NCBI GenBank assembly: GCA_033182465.1
Contig: CP137328.1
Coordinates: 434,001-498,000, forward strand
From: Sanghuangporus weigelae
Taxonomy: Eukaryota; Basidiomycota; Agaricomycetes; Hymenochaetales; Hymenochaetaceae
Length of the DNA stretch: 64,000 nt
Direction of reading: 5' to 3'
Positions within the stretch are counted from its first letter, which is position 1. Each line of letters begins with the position of its first letter. Both the position numbers and the translations under genes were made by a program. Below are positions 21,786 to 33,620 of the stretch, piece after piece. The notes under the pieces were generated by a model. It was not told the origin of the DNA and ran no database searches. It saw only the letters and a program-made list of their open reading frames with translations.

Positions 21786-22205
21786 ACTTCTGGACTGAAC
21801 ACCAGCCTGCTAGGATTGCTTCTTACAGAACTAGCTCAATCACCTCCAACCTATGCAACCTATCTACACCATGCTCAGATGATTCTTCTTACTCTTATTT
21901 ATGATAGGCATGTATCATCTCACATATATTGGGCAGCTGGTTTGCATCAACTTGACTATCTACAGTATGTCTTAGACCTTATATTCAACCGAAAATTTCC
22001 AGATGTGCAAAGGAGTCGACAAGCAAGAAAGACTAGATAATGCATTTCTATTTCTGTACATATGCTGAAATTTCCACACGACACGTAGATTCTGCAGTGT
22101 GATATAAAAAGGAAAATTCTTCGCGGCAGAGTTGTGCTTCTTTCGGAAAATACGTACAATATTCTAGTTGGCAAATTATACAAAACATTTGTGATCAATC
22201 CAGTC
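21786..22205. other. Spacer between retrotransposon block and first host gene
   Basis: No gene is recognised. The words GCCTGCTAGGATTGC and ACAGAACTAG resemble the end of LTR1, so part may be a decayed LTR1-like tail. The 3' flank of the reductase gene begins here. Confidence 0.4.
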
Positions 22206-23785
22206 TCAAATATTAACAGTATCAATGAACGTCCTTGCCTCATCCCAACTCATTCGTTCACGTTCTTTCCCTACCTTTTCTCCTCTACGCACCTCTTCCT
22301 CGTCTACCCTCTTCCAGTCCTCGTAGCTCATCACATTCCCTCTTCTTCTTGCGGCCAAAATCTCCTCTGGTACACTGAGCATGTCGACATTTGGATTCAG
22401 CAAATCGATCGTCTCTCCATCCAGCATGTTTGTTGCAGGCGGAGGAACAGGTCCCGTTTGCAATCCTTCTTCTGAACCCGTAACGTCATCATCAGACTGA
22501 GCTTGGAGGTCGGAGATGATCGTGTCAACGACAGAATGCGCATTCAGCATCGTACTGGCAAGCACACCCTTCGCACCGGTCGCAGCCCATCCACTCGCGT
22601 ACACATTCCTCAAAACTCTTCCTTCCTGATCAACCACTCGTCCGGAGGTATGCCTCACGATTCCCAATGCAGGCTCGTACCAGTCTCCTGTCGGCTCTGC
22701 GCGATATCCGAGCGAAGTCAAGACAAGATCTGTATCGATAAAAGACGTCTCTCCTGTTGATACGGCCTTCCTATCTTTATCAAGCATCGTATGAGCAAGA
22801 GCAAGACGCTGAGCGAATGGTGAGTCCGCCGAAGGAGACGCAAGACCCGTGGGCGACCGGAAAAACTCGATCGACCACGTCTTCTCTGTCGACCCAAACG
22901 CATTTCCCGATCCTTTCTGCAGAAGTTGCAGTAACCTCGTCTGCTGTCTGGTCAGCTGAGCTCCATCATTCGATTCAGAGAGGACAGAGTCTCGGATGGG
23001 AGACAGAGCTGTTCCTTCTAGGTTCATCATCTCCCGAAGTTCTTTCGTCGTGAAGCTCGCTTCGAGAGGTCCGCGTCGACCGATGATGGCCACGTGTTTT
23101 ATCGATGTCTTTCGGAGGATGGAAAGAACAGATGAAGGGACGTCGTACTTCTCCAATCTCTCGACTGGAGAAAGGACTATCCGAGCAACGTCCAACGCGA
23201 CGTTCCCATGCCCAATCACCGACACATGCTTGATACTCTCTAAAGGAGGTATTAACCTACTCGCTGGATGTTGTGTGTACCAATGTACAAGCTCGAGAGC
23301 AGGTCGACACGATTCAGAAGTCGATAGGGCGGGATGCATTCGAGGAACGGTACACCCAGAAGATAGAAGTAGATGTGTGTAATGCGGGAAAAGTTGTTCG
23401 AGCGGGACATTCATTGCATGCGGTACGGCCGAAGGCGTGGACGAGACATTGACGTTCCCGAAGAACTTCAGCCGTCCGTCCTTAGCTGCTTCGTCGAATT
23501 TGTGTGTACAGTTCTAGGTAATCGTCAAATTAACTCAATTCCTGTAAAATGAAGGAAAAATGTAAAAAAGAAACACATGGCAAAGAAACTCGCCTTGACC
23601 TCCGGATGATCAGGTGCAACACCATACCTCACAAGTCCATGTGGCGCCCACAGCCTATCGTATATGTGTATCCCGATTTCCGGTCGACCAGCTTGCGAAA
23701 CTGGGGAGAGCTGTAACAATCGCGAGGCGGCGAAGAATGCGGACGGTCCTCCACCAACGACGGCTAGTTTTATTCGTGAGACCAT
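22206..23785 (-). CDS. NADPH:adrenodoxin (ferredoxin) oxidoreductase, mitochondrial type
   Basis: Transfers electrons from NADPH through FAD to mitochondrial ferredoxin, feeding iron-sulfur cluster assembly and related P450 or heme chemistry. Exon 1 (23785-23594) gives MVSRIKLAVVGGGPSAFFAA, the FAD-binding GxGxxG-type motif, and VRYGVAPDHPEVK, typical of the family. Exon 2 (23513-22206) has the NADPH-binding VIGHGNVALDVARI and ends in the conserved GWAATGAKGVLASTM region. The total is 499 codons, close to the family's usual length. The single 80-nt intron appears to have a GC donor (AAG|GCGAGT) and ends CTAG. No obvious mitochondrial presequence precedes the first motif, so import may use an internal signal or the start may lie upstream. 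Confident of the family, less so of the N-terminus. Confidence 0.9.
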
Positions 23786-25280
23786 GAGAGTCGATTAGCT
23801 GATTAATCAGTTGCAGCGTGAATAAAATATAGCGGACAACAATGAGTGTCGAATAAACGAGTAGGCTGAGAACTCCGAGTCGAGAAACCGGAAGATCGCA
23901 TTCGAGTGTGCCTTTTGAATAGTTCCCGAAAAGATCACTCCGAATCCCACTAGATACTCCGAAAGGCTAGGCAGCAGTCATAGTAGGTCCACGTATCCAA
24001 TCAGGCCGTGTCTAAGAGGTTTGCGATGGTCTAATGTACCAACTCAATCGACACGAGGAGTCACGATCACGTGCATCTTTAGTTTCGGAAATTTCTTTCA
24101 AATTCAAATTCAATTTTTTACTGACAGCCCGAATTAGACTGTACGTTTGCTAAGGAGTTTCTGACACCTGGGGCAAAACCCTATTTCCGAACCTGAAAAA
24201 ATTGATTCAGAACTGGAAAGCTCGCCTCTGATTGGCTGGATTTCAGTTCTGGATCCAATTTTTCAGGTTCGGAAATAGGGTTTTGCCCCAGGTGTGAATT
24301 ACTTTCTTCCCTCTTCTGCGGCAACTCGTTTCTACTACGGACTTATTTTGTATCAAAATTCAACTGATGAAGCATCTCGATTATGGTTCGACGACCTTGT
24401 TTTCTACCTCTTCTCAAGCGAGGTGTGATAGCTTCTATCTGTCTTTTCTGATACCTTTTCAAGGGTTCGTGATAGAACCAGCCCTCGTCGTTTCATGCCT
24501 CGTGCTCATGTTCCCATGCCAAGCGTAGTTACGCTAGCTCTTTCAAGAGTGAAAGACTCATTCACGAGCCCGCTTTGCATCTTAGCTTGCCTCTATACTG
24601 AAATGGATATACACATCTGCGCTATAATGATCTCTTTGGGAGAGCTTTGTTAGCATTCTCATCTCTATGAACGCAGTGGCTCAATTTGACGTACTACTAG
24701 TATAAGGTTGCTATAGTCAGCTAGCAAGTAAGACAAGGTGGCTAGATCTTGGTGAGAGATCCAATTACTCTTCTATTTGACCCTTCTGACAACTCCTCAG
24801 TGGTTCGTGAGAGTAACAGCCCCTATCACTTCAATTTCTCATTTGTTCTCCTGTACCAGGGACGGGGGCAAGACCAACCTGTTCAATAATAATATGTGAC
24901 CAGCTTTTTTTGCGTCCAGTTCATTCCTGTGACACCAACCAATGTTTATTCATTGTTCGATGATGCATCGATCCAAACCTCTTGCAGCGATCAAAGCGAA
25001 TATGCATCTCTTCACAGCCCTGACTTGAACTATCGAACCGAGCTTATCTGTTTTGGCATCTGGGTTTGGTGCTCGGGGTTGCTACAGTCGCAAGTAAGGC
25101 GAGGTAGCAAGGCCTTGATCATCTACAGTGACTGGTATGAACCCGTTCTGTACATCTCAATTCATTCGGTGCTCTTGCAAGTATAAAGACTCCGCTTCCG
25201 TTCAAGATTTTTCATGCTAATCTCTTCCACTGCCGACAGTTTGCTCATCGAGTTGAATACTGTTAACTCAGTTTATCAAT
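23786..25280. other. Intergenic region with hairpin and diverged internal duplication
   Basis: Upstream region of both flanking genes (divergent). It contains the 132-bp hairpin at 24164-24295. A degenerate duplication is also present: GGTTGCTATAGTC...AAGTAAGACAAGGTGGC near 24706 resembles GGTTGCTACAGTCGCAAGTAAGGCGAGGTAGC near 25076. A TATA-like GCAAGTATAAAG at about 25178-25189 would serve the DUF6533 gene. No coding sequence is recognised. Confidence 0.5.
24164..24295. repeat. 132-bp hairpin element (MITE-like)
   Basis: Two arms of about 54 bp starting ACACCTGGGGCAAAACCC and ending GGGTTTTGCCCCAGGTGT pair with few mismatches around a short loop of about 24 bp. No target duplication is obvious. 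It could be a foldback transposon remnant or a structured transcript element. Only one copy is in the window. Confidence 0.7.
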
Positions 25281-26971
25281 ATGGTTTTGTCTCCTCGAAC
25301 TGACGTTAAACCTGTTGATCTCAGCCTGGTTGTATCTTTCATATCGATGATTAATCTTGACATGTACATTCAGGCTGCAACTGTCACTGTCCTTATTTAT
25401 GATGCCAGTAAGTTTAGCACCTGTCGTCCCACGTCAAGTACTGATCGGAATGATAGTTATTACCATGGACAAAGAGGTCACAACATCAATTATTGCACCC
25501 GACAAGACTAGTACTAGTGCTGACTCTCCATTGTTAGCAGGCGAGGTACTTTTGGGTATATTTACTAAATTGCTTGAGCTCTGTTTTTAATGCTGAGACA
25601 TCATAGAGAATTCCGAGAAAGACAGTCAACTTCGTCTACTTCGTGGTGCGTGATAAAGTTCTAACAGATAAACACTCCTAAGAGTTGATATAACAGAATC
25701 GATACATAGGGATCTTTGCGGCTGTATCCGCTCTTTATTGTGAGCCATGTAAATTACGGCTTCTCTGAACGAAACCGATTTTCCCTGCATAAAGTCAGCA
25801 CGTTCAATCCAAATCCCCGACTGTGAGTTCTCCTATATTTATAAATGGAAAAGGACTGATCTAAGATGATCAGATGTGAGTGCCTAAGCCTGGGATTCTG
25901 TCTTTGCGCTGAAACAAGTTGCAGGTATTGCCATCAACTGGATCCGAAACATAGCTGGTGAGTACTTGCAGGATGTTTCTCATTTCTGACGTTTGCTTTC
26001 TATTTAGATTGGGCTATTATCGTTCTGATGGACTGTAGGTCACAAGAAATAATTCTGTATTGCTCAAGCTGATAAATACTACAGATATTCTCATGATTCA
26101 GGTTCTCGCTCTCTTCTCCCAGGGTAAGTACCGATTCTGGTCTCCGCTGTTGCTCATTATTCTACAGACATAATATTATCGATCATTCTCAAAACGTTGC
26201 TGGTGCTAGAGGCTGCGTTCAAATTTGGATTAGACATCTATCTCACGTCACTCAGCCATGGTAAGTGATTAGAAACAAGAAGTTTGGTCAAGACAGAAAC
26301 TCACTTCTCATTTAGTTGTGATTGGAGAGTTTGCAAAAAAATTGACTTTTTGTGGTGAAGACGGCCTCCCGCCATGGCAATGGACAATGGTTAACTGGTG
26401 AGTGACATACATTATTACTTGTATACATTGCTCATCCTGAGATAGAATAATTCCAATAGTATATGGATCTGTCCTCATGATCCTCGCTTTATACAAGGCT
26501 GCGGATTACTGGAAGGTGTCCACCGGCTTCAAACGCTTCACCCTTGTCAAGGTTCTTTTATGAGACCAAGTTTTGTACTTTGCGCTGTAAGCTGTCCCTT
26601 GCCAACAGGGCAATTTATTGAAGATTTTGTACAGCGCTATTTCCTGTTCTGTTATCAACATTATTACTAATAGGGTGATCTTCTCGAGTCCCTCCCTGGG
26701 AGCTGTATTAAATTCGCTCGGAAACCCAACTTTCCTTTCCTTGCTTGGATCTCGGATGTTATTCAACTTGAAGGAAGCAGGAGAGCGAGGTCAGAATGAA
26801 GGAACAAGCTACACTATTTCGTTCAGGACGATCAGCGCGATCGATTTTGTAGATCCAGGAGATCATCAAAGGTATCTATGTTCTTCCCGAAGCTAGAGCT
26901 GAGATCTGATCTAACTCAATCATAGGGAGAGCAGAATGGAAGGCATTACGAGCACGAGTGAAGACGCATGA
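25281..26971 (+). pseudogene. DUF6533-type seven-TM fungal membrane protein, decayed
   Basis: Many small exons can be read. Exon 1 ends TVLIYDA and splices (intron about 25410-25462) into IITMDKEV. Then come RIPRKTVNFVYFV, NRYIGIFAAVSALY, INWIRNIADWAIIVLMDYILM, IQVLALFSQ, a run with AAFKFGLDIYL, FCGEDGLPPWQWTMVNW, VYGSVLMILALYKAADYWK and FLSLLGSRMLFNLKEAGE. The layout is that of DUF6533 proteins, a large fungal multi-TM family of unknown function. Two faults are seen: a TGA at 26560 where the frame expects Arg before DQVLYF, and a TG|A codon across the intron near 26393-26447 where Trp is expected. Both are explicable by single transitions. I therefore call it a pseudogene; some middle exons are uncertain. 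Confidence 0.7.
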
Positions 26972-28041
26972 GACGTGAGGCATGATTCGAGATTCTCATT
27001 TTGAGTAGCTGCCTTATTTCTCAAGAATGGTCTGTTGGTTATTGGATTACTGTACCCAAATTCTACTAATTGCGCATTTGTTTCTTGGCCTGCGCTTCTT
27101 CAATTGTTGCGTACTATTTATCATTGAGAGAATTTATCTCACGATACCTTGTTTGAATTATCCCTGGCGTAGATTTCTGCAAACTCAATGAGTGGTTATG
27201 TGCAGGACATAAATTCATTCTTTATCAAAATAACGGCTCAGAGTAGGTAATTTTTCGCAAGGCCAAGGGAATTCTGACTGACCTACCCTTCTCGGCAGTG
27301 TCGAAAATTTTTGAGCCACTTTGAAACTCCGACTGAATTACATCTTCGCCACGATCGATCTGCAGTGCCATCATCGGTTTGCAAGTCCTCTAGAGTCTAT
27401 TACTAGTTGCTCAGACGATGGAACATATATCGCATGCGATATAGTCGCAATTTTTTTCGGCGCTACGTTTGCTAGTGCTTAGAAAGTTGATCGTGGTGTT
27501 AGGTTCTTTGGCCCGCGCATTGACCTTCGCCAAATGCACCGGCCTCTGCGGGCTTGCGCATCAATGACCTGTGGGCAGGTGCTCTTTGGGAACGTCTCCG
27601 TCTAAATCTGAGATCGGAACGAAGATAACGGGGCCACGTCTTCTGTGTCACTTACGTAGCCCCATTTTGAGGAAAAGTTCTGCTTGTCCTTGTTTACGTC
27701 CGCGGGACTGGCGATCAAGATCAAACCACACAGGGTCCCTTGTTCTTTGCCACTCGACACAACGCGGACGTACGTGGTTAATTTGTTTGTCCATACTTGT
27801 GTCCGCGAAGGAGAGCAATCCGGGTGGCACTGGATGGTTGATTTTCTCCAGGGTATAAAGAGGGTTGATATTCTGAGGATGAGTTTTCCCAGACGTTGTA
27901 CCTCCTGTCTCGGCGACTACTTTTTAATTTTCAGCTGCTGCTTCTTTTCCGGCTTGTCCTTTACTCGTAAGTCCTTCTGATACCACTCGGATTCGTCAGT
28001 GCTGATTTGTTTTAGTCTAAAGCCTCTTCTTTATATACATC
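26972..28041. other. Intergenic region upstream of the serine-rich gene
   Basis: No gene recognised. A TATA-like GGGTATAAAGAGG at about 27850-27862 lies about 185 bp before the ATG at 28042. A short candidate leader intron (GTAAGTCCTT ... TTTTAG, about 27969-28015) may be present in the 5' UTR. Confidence 0.45.
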
Positions 28042-29754
28042 ATGTCAAACTCTACCTCTACGACGATTTCTCCTTCCGCAGTGGCTGGTCCATCTCGGTA
28101 CTCCGCTCAAGTCAATAACGCCGAGGCTGGGCCCTCAACTCCAGCTCATCATTCTCCCTTATTGTCTCAATCGTTGTCACTGAGCAGTATCTCCTCGACC
28201 AGCAGCTATTCTGGCAAAGGAAAAGGCAAAGCTAAAAACAAAGGTGATGGAAAGGTTCGGTCTTCCTTGTCGCGTGAAGTGTCCCGAACGTCGTCGATAA
28301 CCTCGCCCTTAGAACGCGCCGCCGATAGCGCGCGTCGTGCGCATGTCAAGGCACGAATCGCCGAGGCCGTGCAGAGAAGGGCCTCGTGGAAAGAAGTGTT
28401 TATATGCGGAATAATATATCTGGTGAACAAGATCGTCCCCTTTAACGTTTTTAGAGCGTCGACTAGAGATGACTCTTCTGATGCGGATTCGTTTCCATCA
28501 CTCTTTCCGTCCTCCTCATCCTCTATCTCCTCATCCTCCTTTAACATCGCGGATGATAACCTCTCTCCTTCCGGTACCTCCTCCGTCTCTGATGATCTCG
28601 ACGCTGCTCTCGCTTTGGAGTTCGCCAATCTAAATGCAGAGCAGAAGGCGGGAATGAGTTCTCAGGAACAGACTGAAGAGGATACGCTGTCGGACGCGTC
28701 GACAGAGATTACTGAGGAGGATGTGAAGGTTCCGCCTCCATCTACGGACCCCTTTGACTTTCCTAAGCTCGGCCTATACTGGACGAATGATAGGTTAAAC
28801 AAACGCCTCGAAGAACATCGCGCGCAGGTAAAGCGTGCGGAGGCACATGGTCAAAGACTTATGAAGGAGAAATACCTGCGACAAAGACGCGAGGAGGATC
28901 TGAAGAGGGCGCATGACAAAGAAGGAGCAAGGCGGACTATAATGATGGAAAAGGCGAACGAGGCAGCTCGACAAGCGAGCGAAAGAGTCAACGCGGCCAT
29001 TGAGGATAGGGAAGATGAGCGTAGTCGTGAGCGTCTCTTGAGGCGAGGTGGCCAAGCGATCTTTGACTTGATGGACGAACGTGAAACATCCGCTATCGAG
29101 AAACTTCGGGTTCGGGAGAAAGAGCTTCACAAGGCTCTTGGACTGGACGTTCTGGAACATACGACAGTAAATACCAGATATTCTCGTCGTTTCAGATCGC
29201 GAAGAATTCCGCTGGCCCGCTTTCATCCTTATTCTTCGCGTATCTGGCCCTCCCGACCTACATCGTCTCGGTATTTCAACCAGAGCCGTGCGTTCTACGG
29301 TCCTGCCTTCGGAAAATCTTCTGCCAGAGTCAAGATTCCGTTCAAAAAGAAGTACGTTCAATACACGCACGAGTGGATCGCTCTCAAGGATCCGCACACG
29401 GTTAGGGAATTGACTTTCCGAACGATACCATGGCCGCTCGTCAAACCTCCCCTTGCTCCCGACGAAATCATTAGCGACGACATTTACGACTTCCTCTTAA
29501 ACGCCTTCTTCGGATCCCGCGATGTCGATGTGGTGAGGTGTCGCGGTGTTGCAGAATACGAGTTGCACAAGTGGTGCCCCGATCGTGTCGAGGATTGGAT
29601 CCTGAGGCGTATTCCTGACGAGGACGAACGCCGGGCCGCACGAGTGGGTGCCGACGTTGTTCTGAAGGCACTGGTTATCATGGCATCCTGGGACGTCGAC
29701 TTCTTTAACAAGCTTAAGGAGAAGGAGATTATTCGCTATTTCTTGGAGCATTGA
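28042..29754 (+). CDS. Serine-rich agaricomycete protein of unknown function (570 aa)
   Basis: A single uninterrupted exon of 570 codons. Residues 1-95 are Ser/Thr-rich and low-complexity with a basic patch (GKGKGKAKNKGDGK). Residues about 160-230 are acidic and serine-rich. Residues about 255-350 are a charged, probably coiled-coil region (RRGGQAIFDLMDERETSAIE). The C-terminal 140 residues contain the pattern (W...TIPWPL...YELHKWCPDRVEDWILRRI) found in many agaricomycete-only proteins related to an RWHPDRF-type module. It is paralogous to the gene at 38521-40068, and a decayed copy lies at 47785-48628. Function unknown; the family expands in mushrooms. Confidence 0.75.
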   Translation: MSNSTSTTISPSAVAGPSRYSAQVNNAEAGPSTPAHHSPLLSQSLSLSSISSTSSYSGKGKGKAKNKGDGKVRSSLSREVSRTSSITSPLERAADSARRAHVKARIAEAVQRRASWKEVFICGIIYLVNKIVPFNVFRASTRDDSSDADSFPSLFPSSSSSISSSSFNIADDNLSPSGTSSVSDDLDAALALEFANLNAEQKAGMSSQEQTEEDTLSDASTEITEEDVKVPPPSTDPFDFPKLGLYWTNDRLNKRLEEHRAQVKRAEAHGQRLMKEKYLRQRREEDLKRAHDKEGARRTIMMEKANEAARQASERVNAAIEDREDERSRERLLRRGGQAIFDLMDERETSAIEKLRVREKELHKALGLDVLEHTTVNTRYSRRFRSRRIPLARFHPYSSRIWPSRPTSSRYFNQSRAFYGPAFGKSSARVKIPFKKKYVQYTHEWIALKDPHTVRELTFRTIPWPLVKPPLAPDEIISDDIYDFLLNAFFGSRDVDVVRCRGVAEYELHKWCPDRVEDWILRRIPDEDERRAARVGADVVLKALVIMASWDVDFFNKLKEKEIIRYFLEH

Positions 29755-30629
29755 CGAAATATTTATATTTGTCCTCCTACTCAGCACTGACCTGAGCGCA
29801 GTTGCTTTGATATGTGCTTCGTTTTTATACCATTGTGTTGGAATCACTACCGAGTCCCTATATCCTCCGTGTTTTCCATAGGTTTTCTCTCTTACTGTAA
29901 TTCCGTGTCGTCGTATCTCAGTCTCTATCCTATTCCTCTCATACCCTTTTCATCGTTTGCAATCATCTAGCTCTCTCGGACTATACTTCACTGTATACAA
30001 CACAGTACGGACTGTACTGATATGCATAATGAATTATATGCTTTCTCTATCCCTAAGCCTAAGACTTGTGAAACGCACACGTACATGAAGCTCGGCAGAA
30101 GAACAATATCTGGTGAGATTGACATCTCAAACAAAATTGAGCAAGATGCAGAAGAAAGGAAGAAAGATGAGCAATTAGAGAATTGTTGTGATGCGTAAAC
30201 TCTTCACAGGCCGAGCATGATCGGATGTATCGCATACTAGCAAGAAGATGGAAAAAGGTACTTGCATAACGGCGGGTACCGCGCATTGGTTCAAGATGCA
30301 AGAACATAAGACGTGACCTAGGTTCGCGAGGTCCAGTGTCTACGCATGAGAAATAAGGCGCGAAAGAATCGGACATGGCTTATGTACAATAAGTTACAGC
30401 ATTAAAAGAAAGAGAGAATCGTGAGAAGGGAGCCGGGAGTCTACGCGCTCAAGACAAAATGCATAAAGCATTCGCGTACGCATATAATAAGCACGCATTA
30501 CAGGATGGAAGCGTCAATAGCGAGAGACGAATGAAAGCGGGCTTCAAATCATCTTCCGTTCCGACTATCTCGTTCGTTGATAACCCCATTTCCCTGTCCT
30601 CGTACAAGAGGCTCCTAAAATGACTGGGA
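29755..30629. other. Convergent 3' intergenic region
   Basis: Lies between the 3' ends of the serine-rich gene (plus) and the DUF262 gene (minus). It holds T-rich sequence on the left and A-rich on the right, as expected of two 3' UTRs. No further gene is seen. Confidence 0.5.
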
Positions 30630-33231
30630 TCAACCACCAGCCCCCGGGACAGAAGGCAAGCTTACACTTCTTTGCGAGTAGTTCGACATGTTCCCTTGGT
30701 TCGGATCATTCGGCAACGGCCATACACCATTCATTCCATGTAAATTCGGTGTCGGAGGACCAGAGTGGAATGGATTGGCTCGAGAATCGGTGGGCGACAT
30801 GATATTTGGATTCGAAGGCGTAGTCATCGCTCCCTGTCCAAGGGACTGCTGCTGAAACATCATCTGCGCCGCTGCCAAGGTCATCGGATTGAACTGGCTA
30901 GGCCACATCTGCGAGGGAGGAACCTGATTGGGATTATTCATGAAGTTCTGCGCTGGCTGTTGTGGAGGAACGACAATCTGCCCGGAGCTCGGAGTCGTGG
31001 AGGTAGTCGGGGGTGGTGTAGGACCATGCAACTGAGATGCAGGACTCAGTCCGATACGTTCCTTTGCTCTTCGCACCTTGTCGAGTCGATCCGGCTGCGC
31101 AGTCGACCGAGACTCTGGCATCGCAGTAGCTTCCGGTTTGGCCTGGACATTAGGTTCGGGCTTCGGAGTCGTCACAGGTTCACGATTCGCAGGAACAGAA
31201 GGCCGGGGCGTAGGTTTCGACGGCACTGGAGGACTCGTCTTGGTTTTCGGTTCAACTTTCGACTGTAGCGGTTGTTCGTCTTCTGAACTCTCGCTGTCAC
31301 CGTCATGAGAATATTTGACGCGCTTGCGCTTCGCCTTCTTGGCCGTTTCCTGAACTGGGTGAGCTTTGTACTCATCCAACACCTTCTCACCCGGCTCCTT
31401 CTTGAGCTTGGTCGGCCATCTGTCGTGAATAAATCCAAGCATCGTCTTCGTGATCTTGGTATTAGCGCGAATATCATCGTGCTTCGAGCGGACGTCTTTG
31501 CGCATTTGTCGAATACCCTCGGTCAACTGGGTCAGGGTATGATCCCTGTGATGGACGTTGATGAGCACGACAGTCATGACGAACTCGATTGGCGAAACAC
31601 GCGTCGGCTTCTGGAACACGATTGAGTGCTTCTTCGTCAACACCAACTGACGAAAGATCGTGAATACTTCCATGACGCGATTCTTGAATTCTCTGGTCGG
31701 CGGGGTGACTCGTCGCAACCACTTTTCTAGGGCGGTCACAGCAGGATAAGACACGCCTCTCCCTTTTTCTATGAGGTAGATGATAGTGGCGACAGAATGG
31801 AAGTCTCTACCACGGGTTTTTGCCCATTCTAATGCATCACTGACATTATATTTGTCAAGCTCGCCGAGTACCTCGCGGACGAGCTGCGGCCATGGACCCG
31901 CAATCGCCTGCATGCGCTCTGTGAGAGATGTTTAGTATCTAAGCTATACTGGAACAGATTTCACACTCACCTGCAGGTGTAAGAGCCACTCCTAGTTGCA
32001 CTCTCTTTGACATAATCAGTGACGGGACGGGATAGTATAGGCAACTCTTACTTGAAAGATCTCCCTCTCGGCATCCTCATTCAAGTCCGTATATTCCACG
32101 CAGCTTATTTGCTTAAGGTCAAACTGCTTCTTATACTGGGGTGGCAACAATTTGCCCCTTTCATTCCACGGCTGGCGCTTATACCACAGTTTGAGATTCG
32201 TCCGGCTATTGAATGTATTCAGTTCGGCTGTCCAGAGAGCCAGAAGACACTACCTACGAGTCTTTGACTGTTTGGATTTGTACAAGGGTCAGTGAATAAT
32301 GTCTAACAAGTTTTGAGATAGATGTTTTCAGAGCTGACATGGTATCTGCAGAACTAAAGTGAGCTCCTAGATGCATCACCGAATAGTGCAAGAGCTTACC
32401 TGTCCATCCATGAATCTGATAGAAGAGGAAATATGTTTGACATTAGCTACTACTACTTTATGTCCTTTTTAAGGGTTATGTACCTTTGTATGGAAGTAAG
32501 TCTCTGTTTGCCATCTATGCAGGTCCTCCTCTCTTCTCCGTCTTCATTCTGCGAAAACGCTTTCCGTAAAGATGGAGTATTAGAAGCGCCATGTCAATGG
32601 CCTGCCGAGAAAAGTTCCGTACCGAAAATCACGGGTGGGATATAGAAGTTCCTCAGTATGGAGTCAATGAGACCAGTCTGTTTGGCATCAGTCCATACAA
32701 CATCTGAGGAAGATGCAAATTAGCTTTCGAATTTGCCCGCTAGTCTAATCGGAAGAAAGACGAGTCATAGTTCATGTGAGGAAGAGACGCATCTATGGGT
32801 TGGTGGGGCAGGAACTGATAAGAGCGCCGATCCACGAAAGAAGCACAGAATAAGCGCCCGCCCGTCTTCGAATATCGATGTGACTTCCACGCATTGCACA
32901 AAAAGAAGGGGGGGAAGAGAAGGAGGAAAGAACGAGAGAAACAGGCAAACGCAACGCACCTCTTTGGTACTCTGGGTCCAGGTCGACCTTCCCATTTAAG
33001 ATTTCCTCTGTGTTAGGTGAGAGTACCACAGTTAGCAACTGACTAATCGAGAAGGCATCACTCCATCCACTCACCGTACAGCGTTGTCGTCGAGTATTGC
33101 GTCAACCTCGGGGCTTTGAGAATCTGCTTTGGCTGCCATTCCCTCTTCTTGGTCGCCTTTTTCGACTTGCCCACATATACGTAGTCCTCGTCAGATGAAA
33201 TTTCTGTCAGACTGCTGACGTCCGACAGCAT
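30630..33231 (-). CDS. DUF262 (GmrSD N-terminal-like) domain protein
   Basis: DUF262 is the ParB/Srx-like fold found in the nuclease subunit of bacterial GmrSD-type systems and, in fungi, in large uncharacterised proteins. Visible exons (minus): 33231-33075 (MLSDVSSLTEISSDEDYVYV), 33007-32960 (EILNGKVDLDPEYQR), 32703-32623 (VVWTDAKQTGLIDSILRNFY), about 32560-32490 with the key DGKQRLTSI motif, then RFMDGQ, then about 32205-32052 (QISCVEYTDLNEDAEREIFQ), 32004-31971 (RVQLGVALTPAE) and 31918-30630. The DGxQR motif and the FQR...TPAE...A motif are the family's hallmarks. The last exon adds an acidic/basic region (KKAKRKRVKYSHDGDSESSE) and a long Pro/Gln/Asn-rich disordered tail. Total is roughly 620 aa. 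Divergent from SMC2. Confidence 0.82.
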
Positions 33232-33620
33232 TGCAAAAGCGTAAAGATGTAGCGGTTGCCACACAAAATGGCGCGGATAAGTGGAAAAAATGGAAGAATG
33301 AACTCGATAGCACGTTTAGCGCTGGGAAAGACATCAATTTTGCGTGACAGCGTGACAACGCCCGACTCCTGTCAGCCACAAAGCCCTTTGAGGACAACTC
33401 CATTTATCCACAAGGTAAAAATAGGATGAAATGCAACAGAAAGTATTCTAATCTCAAACTTAATATATTATCAGGTCCTCAGAAGGAGTTATCAGAGGAA
33501 TCCTATCAAATCATGGAAGAGGCGTGACAACTAGAGATGTATGTAAGACATAGATTACGTAAAGCGCGTTGTGGGTGCACGCGTTTTGTGACGCGTCCCG
33601 AAGGTGAACCGAACCACAAC
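33232..33620. promoter_or_regulatory. Shared divergent promoter of DUF262 gene and SMC2
   Basis: The two ATGs are head to head, about 390 bp apart. No canonical TATA box is obvious on either side. Words such as GTGACGCGTCCCG near 33590 and ACGCGTTTTGTGACGCGTC (about 33579-33597) contain ACGCGT, the MluI cell-cycle box bound by MBF-type factors in fungi. This would fit a condensin gene and is an inference. Confidence 0.4.
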
